This document shows positions 28,801-38,896 of a stretch of 64,000 nt of DNA, piece by piece. A model generated the notes under the pieces. The model was given only the letters and a program-made list of their open reading frames with translations. It was not told where the DNA came from and searched no databases. Position 1 is the first letter of the stretch. Each line of letters starts with the position of its first letter. The position numbers were made by a program, and so were the translations under genes. This stretch comes from Rhizobium sp. NXC14 (GTDB lineage: Bacteria; Pseudomonadota; Alphaproteobacteria; Rhizobiales; Rhizobiaceae). The stretch lies in NCBI RefSeq assembly GCF_002117485.1, contig NZ_CP021031.1:248001-312000 (forward strand), given 5' to 3'.

Positions 28801-29928
28801 ATGCGTGCATCACTAATTTGTACTTCAGTTGTTGCTTTGTGTTTCTCATTCCACGCCCGTGCAGAGACGTTGCTCCCGGTGAAGTCTTCACAATATCTCG
28901 TCAGCGCAATCACAAGGAACATGTTCAGATTGCCAACGCCCGACCAAGACCTTGTCCTGCTATCTGCGCATCGCGGCTCCTGGGAGGTCTATCCCGAGAA
29001 TTCAGCCTACGCCCTGCAAGATGCCTGGAATTCACAGATTGAGACCGTCGAGGTCGATGCCCGGTTTACCGCAGACAAGGAAGTCATTTTATCTCACGAC
29101 TACCGGATCGAGCGGGAATCCACCGGAAGCGGCCTGCTGTATGAGCAGAGCTATTCGCAGATACAGCAAGCCGATCTGCGCGACCGCCATGGGCGCGTGT
29201 TCAAGGACGCGCAGGGGCGCACAGCGAAGTTCCTGACATTCTCTGCAGCACTTGATCTCCTGGCCCAATATCTCACTGACGATGGGCGCGGTTATGTCAT
29301 GATCGTCGATGTGAAGGGAGCGGTCGACGACCAGGATCCCACTGATCCCACAGAGCTCATCCAACACTGTCTTGACATCCTCGCGGCCAAGGGGAACCCG
29401 CAGCTCAGCAAGGCGGTGGTGTTCAAGCTGAAAGGCAAGGATGCGGTGGATGTTGGCACGTTTCTACATCGAACCACCTACGATCCTAATGCCGTTGGCG
29501 GGTTGATCATAGTCGAAAACCCGGACGACGACAGCGTGAAGGTTTCCAATAATGATCCTCATCAGGACACGGTCTATGATCAGTGGAATGGAGCGCCGTT
29601 CCCAGTCCAGTTTGAAATGAACCAATTCTATAGAGGTGACGGTCTTCAGGCTTATTTCGGCTATGTCGATCAAAAGCAGGGCTTCGCCACCTATCACGAG
29701 AGTAATTACTATCCGGAGGGTGTGGCCAACAGCGCTGGAAAATGCTGCTTCGGGCACAATACCGATCCCACGTCGAACGCTCCCGGAGGCATCGTACCGG
29801 ACTATCGTGGCGATCCGGAGATGGCGATCGTCAATCGTACCAATCTGATCACCACTGACTGGCCCGATGTGGTCGGCGACATGCTGCGCGCGTTGGGGCG
29901 CCGCAACACCAGCGAACTCAGCCGCTGA
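28801..29928 (+). CDS. Exported glycerophosphodiester phosphodiesterase family protein
   Basis: GP-PDEs cleave glycerophosphodiesters to an alcohol and glycerol 3-phosphate. The 375-residue protein has a signal peptide ending near FHARAE (about residue 22), then AHRGSWEVYPENS with the catalytic HRG at 57-59, EVDARFT, and LSHD at about 97-100. These fit the GDPD TIM barrel and its metal site. I use the ATG at 28801, preceded by TGAGGA. The preceding NifA sites and sigma-54 promoter suggest bacteroid expression. A second exported protein follows 32 bases later. Confidence 0.82.
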   Translation: MRASLICTSVVALCFSFHARAETLLPVKSSQYLVSAITRNMFRLPTPDQDLVLLSAHRGSWEVYPENSAYALQDAWNSQIETVEVDARFTADKEVILSHDYRIERESTGSGLLYEQSYSQIQQADLRDRHGRVFKDAQGRTAKFLTFSAALDLLAQYLTDDGRGYVMIVDVKGAVDDQDPTDPTELIQHCLDILAAKGNPQLSKAVVFKLKGKDAVDVGTFLHRTTYDPNAVGGLIIVENPDDDSVKVSNNDPHQDTVYDQWNGAPFPVQFEMNQFYRGDGLQAYFGYVDQKQGFATYHESNYYPEGVANSAGKCCFGHNTDPTSNAPGGIVPDYRGDPEMAIVNRTNLITTDWPDVVGDMLRALGRRNTSELSR

Positions 29929-29960
29929 ATGCAACGCACACGCTCAAGGAGCAACTTCCG

Positions 29961-31100
29961 ATGAAATATGGAAAGACCATCTCTCTGCCGTTGTTCATGA
30001 TGGCGTATCTTGTTGCGGCGGCAAGCCATGCTGGTTCATGCGCCGACCAGTCTGCTTGCCTTAAGAGCGCGTCGGCAAAGGTGTCTCAGACGCTCACGCC
30101 CAAGATCGTGCCTGTTTTTGACGCCTATCCGAAGCTGTATATACACGACTCTGCCGCAGAGGCCGATTATCCCGTGCCCGATGAGACAAAACAGGTAATT
30201 GACACCTACACGCATAAGACGGCATTCAATTTTCCGCCGAGCTGGTCGATCGAAACAAAGCAGATCGCATCGGTCAGCCCGTCCACAGGTTTCACGGTCC
30301 TTTTGGTCGAAAAGACCCGTGGAAATACCGTTGACAATGGCGGTAGCGCTTTATCCCTGCTGAGTTCCAATTCCAACGACGCATATCTGTCCTTCGCTTT
30401 AGGAGCCATGCCGAGTCGAAGTGGACAAAAGTGGTCTTTTGCCAAAAGCTTGCTTCAAGGCAAGATGGAGCAAACGGCTTATTGGCAGAAGCCTTGGGAC
30501 ATGAGCCTCCTGGGACCAAAAGGCGATTTCTCGGGGACCGAGTGGATTTATTATACCTTCACACCTGACGGCAAAGTTCGCATCGACCGGTTCGCGCCAT
30601 ACACCTATTTTCTGACATTTACCGCTTACCAGTGGGATGAGGCTGTGCTTGATGGTGGCTTCCCGCATTTCCCTTTCGACACCGGTACGCCGACCGGCCG
30701 GCCGAAGCCGGTCACATTCGGGTCGGTCGGGCCGTGGGTCATCGGCGCTGCCAGTGTGCCGGGGCAAACCCGGCCGATGATCGATGGGACAGAGGCATTG
30801 CCCGGATTTGAAGGAGTGACGATCTTCTCGGCGCCGTTGTCGGTCAAAGAAGTTGTCGCTTATCAGAACGCGATGAGAGAAAGTTATTTTCTCGACGTCA
30901 ACGACCTGCCCTGCAACAGTGGCCAGTATATTTCTCGCGAGATTAAAACGCCCTGCGGTAACAGCAGTCCTGTCGATCCGCCGCCGAATAAACGGGACGC
31001 CGGCGGCAAATTTGCGGTTCCACCGTCGAGATCGATCGACCGATCGTCGCTTGAGTATAATCAGTCAAGGGTGGCGTCGTCGGGAACCTTGCTAGAATGA
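29961..31100 (+). CDS. Exported protein of unknown function
   Basis: The 379-residue protein begins with a clear signal peptide (MKYGKTISLPLFMMAYLVAA, cleavage likely after SHA). The mature part is rich in aromatic residues and Gly/Pro/Ser, with Cys pairs near the N-terminus (SCADQSACL) and near residue 314-332. A late stretch, IFSAPLSVKEVVAYQNAM, recalls the end of LamG-like lectin domains, but this is weak. AAGGAG precedes the ATG. It is likely cotranscribed with the phosphodiesterase. I do not recognise the family. Confidence 0.6.
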   Translation: MKYGKTISLPLFMMAYLVAAASHAGSCADQSACLKSASAKVSQTLTPKIVPVFDAYPKLYIHDSAAEADYPVPDETKQVIDTYTHKTAFNFPPSWSIETKQIASVSPSTGFTVLLVEKTRGNTVDNGGSALSLLSSNSNDAYLSFALGAMPSRSGQKWSFAKSLLQGKMEQTAYWQKPWDMSLLGPKGDFSGTEWIYYTFTPDGKVRIDRFAPYTYFLTFTAYQWDEAVLDGGFPHFPFDTGTPTGRPKPVTFGSVGPWVIGAASVPGQTRPMIDGTEALPGFEGVTIFSAPLSVKEVVAYQNAMRESYFLDVNDLPCNSGQYISREIKTPCGNSSPVDPPPNKRDAGGKFAVPPSRSIDRSSLEYNQSRVASSGTLLE

Positions 31101-31266
31101 GCCTCCGGGCGAGGCTTTTGACATCACGGCCGACGGCGGTGACGCCGCCCGCCCCGCCGTTCATCTCGTGGCAGTTTTTGAAGGACTGCAAAACCCAGCG
31201 ACGCCAGGGCCGCAATTTCATCGGTGACGCCTGAAGCAAGTCAGGCCGCGCTTTGAATATGGTGGT

Positions 31267-32190
31267 TCAATTTGCTGCTCGACCGCGTGCTGCTGCGATC
31301 ATCCCTTCAAGCCGGACAGCGATCGACTGTGCCCGTCGATAGTAGGAAAGCTCAGCCAGGACGTAGCGGTCCATCGGCGTCTCGAAGTTCAAAGGCGTGA
31401 CGTAACTGGTCGCCGCAATGGCTTTGGTGATGGCGTTCCAATCCAGCCTGCCGTCGAAAGGCAACAAATGGTCGTCCCTTGCTCCGAAATTGTCGTGAAT
31501 GTGCGTCGCCAACAGCCGGTCGCCATAGAGCTCCAGCACGGATACCTTGCCCGGCTCGACCAGTTCCCAATGGCCGCTGTCGTAACAGAGACCGATGAAA
31601 CTGGCGTCATAGTGGTCAAACAGCCGGGCATAGAGTTTGTGATAGTTCTCAGCACTTGCCTTGACGAGTGTTTCGACGGCGATCTGGACCTTGCGTTCCA
31701 TGCAATAGGCTTCGATGTCATCGAGCGAGCGGTAAAGCGGTTCAAAGAAAGAGTATTCGGTCCCTGAGTCGCGAAACGTGTCGTCGGTGATGTCGACGTG
31801 CAACACGACGTTCGGCGCGCCGAGCGCAGCGGCCAGGTCAACACGGTTTTTCAAGAGCTCGACGCCACTCTGCCGCTGCCATTCGTGGGGAGAAAGGATG
31901 TTCTTGCGCGTCTCCATGGCATAGGGCGCCGGCCCGGCATGGGCGAGTTCGCTTACGGGGTTGACGCCATTGCTGGCGTGAACCGAATGCGTTTTCAGGC
32001 CAGCCTCGGCAACGATGCGGCGGGTGAACTCGATCTCGGCGTCTGCGAGCGAGTAGGAGCTGCCGGAATCGGGGTTCCAGTTGATATGCGTGAAGCCTGC
32101 TTCACGGATCAGCTCGAGCGAACGTCGAATGCCCTCGTCGTACCAGCGTTCGTGCGTCGCCCAATGCCAGACCGTGATGCAAGTGTCCAT
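31267..32190 (-). CDS. TIM-barrel sugar phosphate isomerase/epimerase-like protein
   Basis: The 307-residue protein fits the xylose isomerase-like TIM-barrel (AP endonuclease 2) family: LELIREAGFTHINWNPD near the start, VVLHVDITDD, CYDSGH (metal-binding His/Asp), and ATHIHDNFG. These His and Asp residues usually bind divalent metal. It is the last gene of an apparent operon SBP-ATPase-permease-isomerase on the minus strand, starting 15 bases after the permease. The sugar or polyol substrate is unknown. Confidence 0.8.
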   Translation of the reverse strand: MDTCITVWHWATHERWYDEGIRRSLELIREAGFTHINWNPDSGSSYSLADAEIEFTRRIVAEAGLKTHSVHASNGVNPVSELAHAGPAPYAMETRKNILSPHEWQRQSGVELLKNRVDLAAALGAPNVVLHVDITDDTFRDSGTEYSFFEPLYRSLDDIEAYCMERKVQIAVETLVKASAENYHKLYARLFDHYDASFIGLCYDSGHWELVEPGKVSVLELYGDRLLATHIHDNFGARDDHLLPFDGRLDWNAITKAIAATSYVTPLNFETPMDRYVLAELSYYRRAQSIAVRLEGMIAAARGRAAN

Positions 32191-32205
32191 TTTCTGGTGT
32201 CCATT

Positions 32206-33915
32206 TCAAAGGTTGCTTGTTTGCGGAGTGCGGCCAAGACTGAGGCGTTCGGCGATGAGTATGACGGTGAGCGAAAAGACCATGACCAGCGTCACGTAGA
32301 CGAGGCTGATTGCGGCTTGGTCGGGATCGGCCGAAACCGCGCCGTCAACGATGGCGATCGGCAACGGTCGGTTGTTGACGTTGTAAAGGAAGGCCGACAG
32401 CGGATATTCGGTCATCAGATTATTGAACTTCATGCCGCCAACGAGAATGGCGGTCGGCGCCACGAGTGGCAGGACGACCCGGCGAAAACGATAGGGACCG
32501 GAGGCACCCATGGCGCGGGCCGCTTCTTCAAAGGCGGGATCGATGCCGATGAAGGCCGGGCGCATGAAGCGGACCATGAGCGGCAGGCTGAAGATCACGT
32601 ATCCGATCGGCAGAAGCCAGTAGCTGCCGAGCAGCACCGCATTGCCGACAAGCGGATTAGGCGCGTCGAAAGCGACAATCAATCCCACCGCCAGCAGGAT
32701 GGACGGAATGATCCAGGGCAGGAAGAAAGTGATGCTCAGCGCCTGCGTCAGCCTACCGCGCTTGCGCACCATCACCGGCACGGCAAAGAGGGTGATTGCG
32801 AGACCGACGACGACGGCGAGCGACCCCATGAACAACGAATTGAAGAAGGGGACGAATGCCCTGCCGCCGCCAAGTACCTGGGCGTAGTTGTCAAGGGTGA
32901 AGGTGGAAGGCAGGACCTGAATGCCGATGCTTGCAGCTGGAGCGAAGGAAAACAGCACGATAATCGCGACCGGCACCAGGTAGATTGCGGCCAGCAAATA
33001 GGCCATTGCGTGCATGGCAATCCCGACAAACGGATTGCGGATCTGCCGCAGCTGTATGTTTGTCGTGGCCTTCGCGCCAGCGTTGTAGACGCCTTTGGCT
33101 TCAAAATATTGCGACAGCAGGATCAGTCCCATCAGAACCATGCCCATCAGCAGCGCCAGCAGCGCTGCCATATCGGGCCTGCGCAGGCTGTTCAGCGTCA
33201 GGACCATCTGGCTCAGCATGTGGAAGTCCCGTCCGCCCAGGACCTGTGGCGCGGCAAATGAGCCAATGGCCGTGTGGAGCGTCAGCAGCGTGACAGCAAG
33301 CAAGGTCGGCATGATGACCGGCAGGACGACGCGCCGCAGGATCGTCATGTCCGACGCGCCCATGCTGCGGGCCGCCTCGATTGTCGAATAGTCGACGCGG
33401 CGCATGGCGGCGCGCAGAAACAGGAAGTGGAAGCTGGTCATAAGAAACGTATGGGAATAGAGAACGCCAAACCAGCCGATGAACCAGTCTCGCGGGATGG
33501 ACGGGAAGAGGGCCGTAAGCGCGGCGGTGACGGCGCTGCCCGGTCCATACGTGAAGTTGTAGCCGGCGGCCGCAACGACGCCGCCAAAGACCAGAGGTGT
33601 GGAGAAGGCAATCTTGAGGAAACCTCGCCCGCGGACACGGAAATATTCGAGCGCCACAACCTGAAACATCCCGACGATCGTGACGGTGACGATCGTGATC
33701 CCCGTCATCCACATAGTATTCCACAGCGCGGCTTGAACACGGCGAGAGTGCGCCAGTTCGGCAACGGCGCCGAGGATCTCCAGCCCGCCATGCCTGAACA
33801 AGGCGGCGTGCAGGGCGGCAGCTATCGGAACGAGAAGAAAGGTCAGCACGGCCCAGGCGATCGCGCTCAAGCCGAGCCAGTGGAGGAGGCGGTCGACGCC
33901 GGGCGTGCGGGTCAT
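32206..33915 (-). CDS. Fused double permease of an ABC importer
   Basis: The 569-residue protein has two permease halves, each with several hydrophobic segments and the EAA loop (EAARSMGAS in the first half, EEAARAMGASG in the second). The fused layout is typical of iron(III), thiamine and aminoethylphosphonate-type importers. Its ATG overlaps the stop of the ATPase gene upstream, so the two are coupled. Confidence 0.88.
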   Translation of the reverse strand: MTRTPGVDRLLHWLGLSAIAWAVLTFLLVPIAAALHAALFRHGGLEILGAVAELAHSRRVQAALWNTMWMTGITIVTVTIVGMFQVVALEYFRVRGRGFLKIAFSTPLVFGGVVAAAGYNFTYGPGSAVTAALTALFPSIPRDWFIGWFGVLYSHTFLMTSFHFLFLRAAMRRVDYSTIEAARSMGASDMTILRRVVLPVIMPTLLAVTLLTLHTAIGSFAAPQVLGGRDFHMLSQMVLTLNSLRRPDMAALLALLMGMVLMGLILLSQYFEAKGVYNAGAKATTNIQLRQIRNPFVGIAMHAMAYLLAAIYLVPVAIIVLFSFAPAASIGIQVLPSTFTLDNYAQVLGGGRAFVPFFNSLFMGSLAVVVGLAITLFAVPVMVRKRGRLTQALSITFFLPWIIPSILLAVGLIVAFDAPNPLVGNAVLLGSYWLLPIGYVIFSLPLMVRFMRPAFIGIDPAFEEAARAMGASGPYRFRRVVLPLVAPTAILVGGMKFNNLMTEYPLSAFLYNVNNRPLPIAIVDGAVSADPDQAAISLVYVTLVMVFSLTVILIAERLSLGRTPQTSNL

Positions 33916-34910
33916 GCTGCGGCCTCGGCGAAGACATGCGCAGCATTTGCCCGGACAGCGAGAGAGACGGTAGTTCCGGGCTCTGGCAGCGCATCGCCGA
34001 TCAGCATCGCCGAAAGGGCGTGTCCCTCGACACAGAGGTCGATGCGGCTGTAGGCGCCCAGGAATTCGACATGTTTCACCCGCGCCGGAATGCCTTCCGA
34101 TGTTCCAAGCTCGACATCTTCGAGGCGCACGAAGCTGCGCCCCTGGATTGGGCCGCCAAGAAGGCGAGCCGCCAAGGGCGGGGCAAGCTCATTGGAGAGG
34201 CCGATGAACTCGCAAATGAACGACGTTGCGGGCTTGCGATAAAGGGTACGACCGTCGCCGATCTGCTCAACCCTGCCGTTATTGAGGACCACAATGACGT
34301 CCGACATGGTTAGCGCGTCCTCCTGGTCGTGCGTGACGAAGATGGCGGTAAAGCCAAGTTCCGTTTGAAGACGCTTGATCTCCTGGCGCATCGAGGCCCG
34401 GACCTTGGCGTCGAGATTAGACAATGGTTCGTCAAAGAGCAGGACGCGCGATCCGGTCACCAGCGAGCGGGCAATCGACACGCGTTGTTGCTGTCCGCCA
34501 GACATGCTTGCCGGCTTCTTGTCCAACTGGTCGGTGATTCCGGCCATCGCGGCGACGTCGTGCACACGCCTTGCGATCTCCGCCCTTGGCTTTTTTGCGA
34601 CGCGCAGGGCAAAGGCGATGTTTTCGAACGCCGTCATGGTTGGAAACAACGCGTAGTTCTGAAAGACGATACCTATGTTGCGATGCTCAGGGGGAAGGCT
34701 GGTGAGATCGCGTCCTTCGAGGACAATTCTTCCCCCTAACGCGGGCATTAGCCCGGCTATGGTGCGCAGCACCGTGGATTTTCCGCATCCCGAAGGGCCG
34801 AGGAGAGAGACAAAGGCGCCATCGGCAACCTCGAGGTTCAGATCACGGACCACCGTCATGCCAGGGTAGCCGACGGTAAGATTTTGCAGAGATAGAACGC
34901 TGTCGACCAT
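33912..34910 (-). CDS. ABC importer ATPase
   Basis: The 332-residue protein has Walker A GPSGCGKST (about 37-45), signature SGGQQQR, Walker B LLFDEPLSNLD and a C-terminal TOBE-like domain after residue 240. It belongs to the spermidine/iron/phosphonate-type (PotA/FbpC-like) ATPases. The overlap with the permease start (ATGA) shows an operon. Confidence 0.9.
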   Translation of the reverse strand: MVDSVLSLQNLTVGYPGMTVVRDLNLEVADGAFVSLLGPSGCGKSTVLRTIAGLMPALGGRIVLEGRDLTSLPPEHRNIGIVFQNYALFPTMTAFENIAFALRVAKKPRAEIARRVHDVAAMAGITDQLDKKPASMSGGQQQRVSIARSLVTGSRVLLFDEPLSNLDAKVRASMRQEIKRLQTELGFTAIFVTHDQEDALTMSDVIVVLNNGRVEQIGDGRTLYRKPATSFICEFIGLSNELAPPLAARLLGGPIQGRSFVRLEDVELGTSEGIPARVKHVEFLGAYSRIDLCVEGHALSAMLIGDALPEPGTTVSLAVRANAAHVFAEAAA

Positions 34911-34947
34911 GGTCGGACCTCCATATCAGTTCAGGTCTTTATGCCGA

Positions 34948-35949
34948 CTAGCGGATTTCGAGTTCTATTTTTTGCAGCCAACCATCAAGCTTTGGAGCAA
35001 TCGCATCCCAGTCGATCGGCTGTGCCTTAACGAGCTTGGCGTTCTCCTGCACGGCGGCCGGCGACTTGGCCAGCGCCTCCGGCAAGACAGGCACCTGCCC
35101 GAACTTGGCGGCGTAGGCAGCCATCACATCGGCCGAACCCCACCAATCGACGAACGCCTTGGCCTCGTCGAGGTGATCGGTTTTTGCCATGATCGCTATG
35201 CCTTCCGAAATGATCGGCGTGCCCCCCTCGGTGTCGATTACCTTGACGTTAGCGCCGAGATCCTTGGCCAGCTTGAACGTGCCGCCGAGCCAATTCAGAT
35301 CAATCGAGGCGCCACCGGATTTGAACGCCTCCGTCTGAGAATCCGCGTCGTTGGCGATGATCGCATGCGCGTAAAACTTGCGGAGGAAATTCCAGCCGTC
35401 ATCGGATACCTCGCCGTCGGCGTCGAGGAAGCGGACGAGGATGCCGGCAAGGTACATCCGCGTGGTCTGCCCACCAGTGGCGCCGATCACATATTTGCCT
35501 TTGTATTCGTCCCGTGTCAGATCCAGCCAGCTCTTCGGCGCCTCGGCATCCGCCATTCGGTCAGGGTAATAGGCGAGCACGATGGGTGTCTGCCAGAACT
35601 TGTGGACCATGTCTTCCGCGTCTTTATATCGCGCCGGCAGGTCTTTCGCCCAAGGTGGGGAATAGGATTGGAAGAAGCCCTCCTTCTTCAGCAAAGCCAT
35701 CGACGTGTCCACCATGCCGAGTACGACGTCTGCCTGGGGGTTGTTCCTCTCTGCAAGCAGGCGATCGAAGAGCTCGCCGCCACCCGCGTTCAGCAGCTTT
35801 ATGTCGTGGCCGGCGGCCTTGGCCTGTTCAGCGATCCATGCAGCGCGTTCGCCACCTTGAGGGCTGTAGATTGTTAGCGCGTCGGCGAGCGCCGGAAAAG
35901 CCGTGGCTACGGCAATGACGGCCGATGAGACAACCAGTGCAAGCTTCAT
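34948..35949 (-). CDS. Periplasmic solute-binding protein of the ABC importer
   Basis: The 333-residue protein has a signal peptide (MKLALVVSSAVIAVATAFPALA) and a mature start DALTIYSPQGG, the iron(III)/polyamine/aminoethylphosphonate cluster pattern. It is the first gene of the transport operon and is divergent from the ROK regulator. The ligand cannot be read from sequence; the isomerase at the end of the operon suggests a sugar-like or sugar-phosphate substrate. Confidence 0.85.
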   Translation of the reverse strand: MKLALVVSSAVIAVATAFPALADALTIYSPQGGERAAWIAEQAKAAGHDIKLLNAGGGELFDRLLAERNNPQADVVLGMVDTSMALLKKEGFFQSYSPPWAKDLPARYKDAEDMVHKFWQTPIVLAYYPDRMADAEAPKSWLDLTRDEYKGKYVIGATGGQTTRMYLAGILVRFLDADGEVSDDGWNFLRKFYAHAIIANDADSQTEAFKSGGASIDLNWLGGTFKLAKDLGANVKVIDTEGGTPIISEGIAIMAKTDHLDEAKAFVDWWGSADVMAAYAAKFGQVPVLPEALAKSPAAVQENAKLVKAQPIDWDAIAPKLDGWLQKIELEIR

Positions 35950-36006
35950 GATGTTCTCCCAGATCTGACGATGCCCTCTTACGTGGGCATCGTGTCAGTT
36001 TAATTA

Positions 36007-36035
36007 CATTGCGCAATTTAATTTTATTTGCAATG
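36007..36035. promoter_or_regulatory. Inverted repeat, possible ROK regulator operator
   Basis: CATTGC and GCAATG are 17 bases apart, and an ATTGCGCAAT palindrome overlaps the left half. The site lies in the 122-base AT-rich gap between the divergent binding-protein and ROK genes. Confidence 0.5.
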
Positions 36036-36071
36036 CTTTCCCGGGCGATCAATTGAGCACCAGGACCGCAT

Positions 36072-37247
36072 ATGCCTGCACTACCAGAACTTTCGCTGAA
36101 CGAACGACGGCTGGTCGAACTGATGTTCAAGAACAGGAGAGTGGCACGCGTCGACCTGGCCCAGCTATCCGGCATGACAGGGGCATCGGTGACGCGCCTG
36201 ATCGGGGGATTACTCGATCTCGGCCTGGTTTCGGAGGAGCCGGATCGAAGCGGCGCGCAAGGTCAGCCACGTCGGCTGTTACAACTGCGGGCCAGTCGCT
36301 TTTTCGCAGCCGGGGTCACCTTCTCTGTCGCGCGCATGGAGGTTGTCATCATCGACCTTGGCGGCTCGATCCTGGCAACGAGGACCCTGGAGGTGATGAC
36401 CGGCAGGCCGATAGAAGTGGCGGAAGCAGCTCAGGCTGCTGTCGATGAAATGCTCGGGGAGTTGGCCATCCAGAAGAGCGATCTTGTCAGCATCGGCGTT
36501 TCGTTGCCCGGAAATTTCGGCACCGCCTCGAACCTTTTGAAGGCGCATCCTTTTTTTCCTGCTTTTGAAGATGCCCGGGCAATGGAAGCGTTCCGTGACG
36601 CTTTCGACACGCCTTGTCATGTCGAGAACGACGGCACTGCCGCGGCACTCGGTGAATACGTGTTCGCAAGCGACGCCGCCGATGATCCGCTGTTCTTCAT
36701 CCACATCGGCCACGGGGTCGGCGGCGGCGCTGTGATCGATGGCAGGCCTTATCGCGGTGCGAACGGCAATGCTTGCTTGCCAGGCGTACTCTATCCCTAC
36801 GATCAGCCACGGCCATCGGGGCAGGATCTTCTCGCGACGCTGAAGGCGGCTGGCTTCCACCTCCGAGATTTCGATGACATGGCCTCAATGCCGGCGGCGG
36901 CTGATGCTGTCGTGAGCGATTGGGCAGCTCGCGCCGGCATCCAGCTTAGGCAAGCTGTGCGCACAGCGACGGCGTTTTTCGATCCTGTGCGCATCGTTGT
37001 CGGCGGGCGCCTGCCTAGCGAACTTAACGAACGGCTCGTCGAAACAATTCTCTCCGACCCGATCGAAGGACCATCCCGAGGTCTGACGATTGCCCCGGTT
37101 TTTGCATCGCATCTTGGGCCCCAGGCCGGCGCGGTTGGTGCCGGCTGCGTTCCGTTCTTCAAAGCGTTTTTCACGGGCGCCGTCGCCGACGGTGGAAGTG
37201 CCTACCTTAACGGCAGGCGGCCTGTTCCCCGGACTTCGGCCGCTTAG
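36072..37247 (+). CDS. ROK family transcriptional regulator
   Basis: The 391-residue protein has an N-terminal winged helix (RRVARVDLAQLSGMTGASVTR in outline, about residues 18-45) and a ROK/sugar-kinase-like domain with IIDLGGS, VENDGTAAALGEY and GHGVGGGAVIDG. Such proteins repress sugar uptake operons until a sugar binds. It is divergent from the transport operon and probably controls it. Confidence 0.85.
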   Translation: MPALPELSLNERRLVELMFKNRRVARVDLAQLSGMTGASVTRLIGGLLDLGLVSEEPDRSGAQGQPRRLLQLRASRFFAAGVTFSVARMEVVIIDLGGSILATRTLEVMTGRPIEVAEAAQAAVDEMLGELAIQKSDLVSIGVSLPGNFGTASNLLKAHPFFPAFEDARAMEAFRDAFDTPCHVENDGTAAALGEYVFASDAADDPLFFIHIGHGVGGGAVIDGRPYRGANGNACLPGVLYPYDQPRPSGQDLLATLKAAGFHLRDFDDMASMPAAADAVVSDWAARAGIQLRQAVRTATAFFDPVRIVVGGRLPSELNERLVETILSDPIEGPSRGLTIAPVFASHLGPQAGAVGAGCVPFFKAFFTGAVADGGSAYLNGRRPVPRTSAA

Positions 37248-38065
37248 CGCGATGCCGCAATCCAAAGGCGCCACAGCCTTAAGCTATGCAACTGCATCCC
37301 TGTACCTCCCTCGAGTCCTTGAGTGGGATCGGTGGTCGGGGCCACGAACATTGAAGCCGCAGTGGCGGAGCGGGCGTCCGGTGTCGGCACATGGGTGTTC
37401 CTTCGCTCGCGATCAAAAGGCGGAGCAGCCGCCCGTTGGCGGCGGTTGACGGTGGACGCCTGATTGCAAGCAGCTAGGCGACAAGAGCGCTACCTACTGC
37501 CGCCGCTATGCGTTACGCTGGTAGTCCCATGGCGTGGGCCTATCCGAATGGGTAATTTGACTGCGCGCTGATGTCTGTGATGCTCGGCGCATTGACAGCA
37601 GGAGAATCGGAAAGGTCGACATGGTGGAGGACGAGAATTATACGGCTTCGGAACTCCAAATTATTGGGACTGTCATCGAGCATGTCGTCAGGACGTGACG
37701 AAATAGCACCACACGTTTTGATTTGAAGGGCGTCGCCAGTGGTTGCGCGTTCAACGTGCTCAAGGAGCGGCATCGCCAGCTGGCACGAAAGGTGGGAAGC
37801 CGGGAGAGGCTCGTGTCAGTGTCGAGGGTTCTTGGCTTCTCCATCGACCCCGGACTGGGCGGAATAGGTTTGCGCGGAACAGGGGTTCGGGATTTGGTTG
37901 ATCTGCCCGAGTCCGGAGCGTGCCGGTCTCGGAAGAGCAGCCAACGCCGAAACTGGCCCCCTGTCAATGAGCGCGCGGCAGCCTCGTAGACATCGACGGG
38001 GTGGCGGGTCGGCAGGCACTTGGCGAACGATGGGACAATAATGGCATCTCGACATGTTGAGGACA
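37248..38065. other. 818-base stretch without a recognisable gene
   Basis: Several short frames exist on both strands, but none has a family I recognise or a convincing ribosome site. The stretch leads into an IS6-type element and is likely decayed sequence. Confidence 0.5.
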
Positions 38066-38852
38066 AGTGCTGTGACATTGATCGAGCGGTAAGGAATTGA
38101 GGTAGCAACGCGCCCATGACCGTGGGTGCAGCGACCTACAAGAACCCCGTTATTCGATCGAAATCGTAGACGTGCTGTCTGGCTCTACTTCCGCTTCAAT
38201 CTGAGCCTGCGCGATGCCGAGGAAATGCTGTCGCGGGATCGTCGTTTCTACGAGACGATCCGCCGATGGTGCCGATACACGGCCCTGATTATGCGCGCCG
38301 CATACGCCGCAAGGCGCCGACGAAAGGCGATGTCTGGCACCTCTATGAAGTCGCGGTGCGCATCAACGGTCAGAAATGCTGGTTGTGGAGAGCGGTTGAT
38401 CAGGAGGGATATGTGCTCGACGAGATCGTCCAGACGCGCCGCAACACCGAGGCGGCCAAGCGCCTGCTGACGCGACTTCTGAAGAAGCAGCGCATGCCGC
38501 CAAAGCGTAGGATCACCGACAAATTGCGCTCCTACGGGGCGGCCAACGGCAGGTCATGCCGAACGTGGAACACCGCTCGCATAAAGGCTTGAACAACCGA
38601 GCGGAGAATTCTCACCTGCCGTTCAGAAAACGGGAGCGAACGCGACAGGGTTCCCGGTCGGTCGGCTCATTGCAACATTTCGTGTCGATCTTCTCCGCCG
38701 TCCGAAACCTTTTCGTCCATCCCAGACCAACCCCTCCGCAGTACAAATTCGAACCCATCAACGACAGGCCATGGCCGCGTGGGAAGCAACGGCCTGCCTG
38801 AAAAGCACCGTGTCGGTTCACATGGCCACATTTCAAACAAAGTGACAACGCC
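38066..38852 (+). mobile_element. IS6-family-like element, degenerate copy 1
   Basis: Ends read AGTGCTGTGACATTGAT on the left and GTGACAACGCC on the right; they match the ends of the copy at 53238-54043. The copy is 787 bases against 806 there, so it has net deletions. Its internal sequence is close to copies 2 and 3. Confidence 0.75.
38126..38801 (+). pseudogene. IS6-type DDE transposase, broken (copy 1)
   Basis: Frames carry RNRRRAVWLYFRFNLSLRDAEEML and, in another frame, RRIRRKAPTKGDVWHLYEVAVRING and ITDKLRSYGAANG. The intact family has the DDE catalytic domain in one frame (GDVWHLDEV, TDKLRSYGA, NNRAENSH). Here the reading frame shifts at least twice, near 38240 and 38540. It cannot make a whole transposase. 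Confidence 0.8.
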
Positions 38853-38896
38853 TTCGATCGCGGTCGGTGCGGGCGAATCTTAGTGCAGAGTTAAGT

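Noticed and set aside
37638..38117. 159-codon minus-strand ORF before IS copy 1
   Set aside because: Low-complexity Ser/Arg/Pro composition, no family, and it crosses the IS end.
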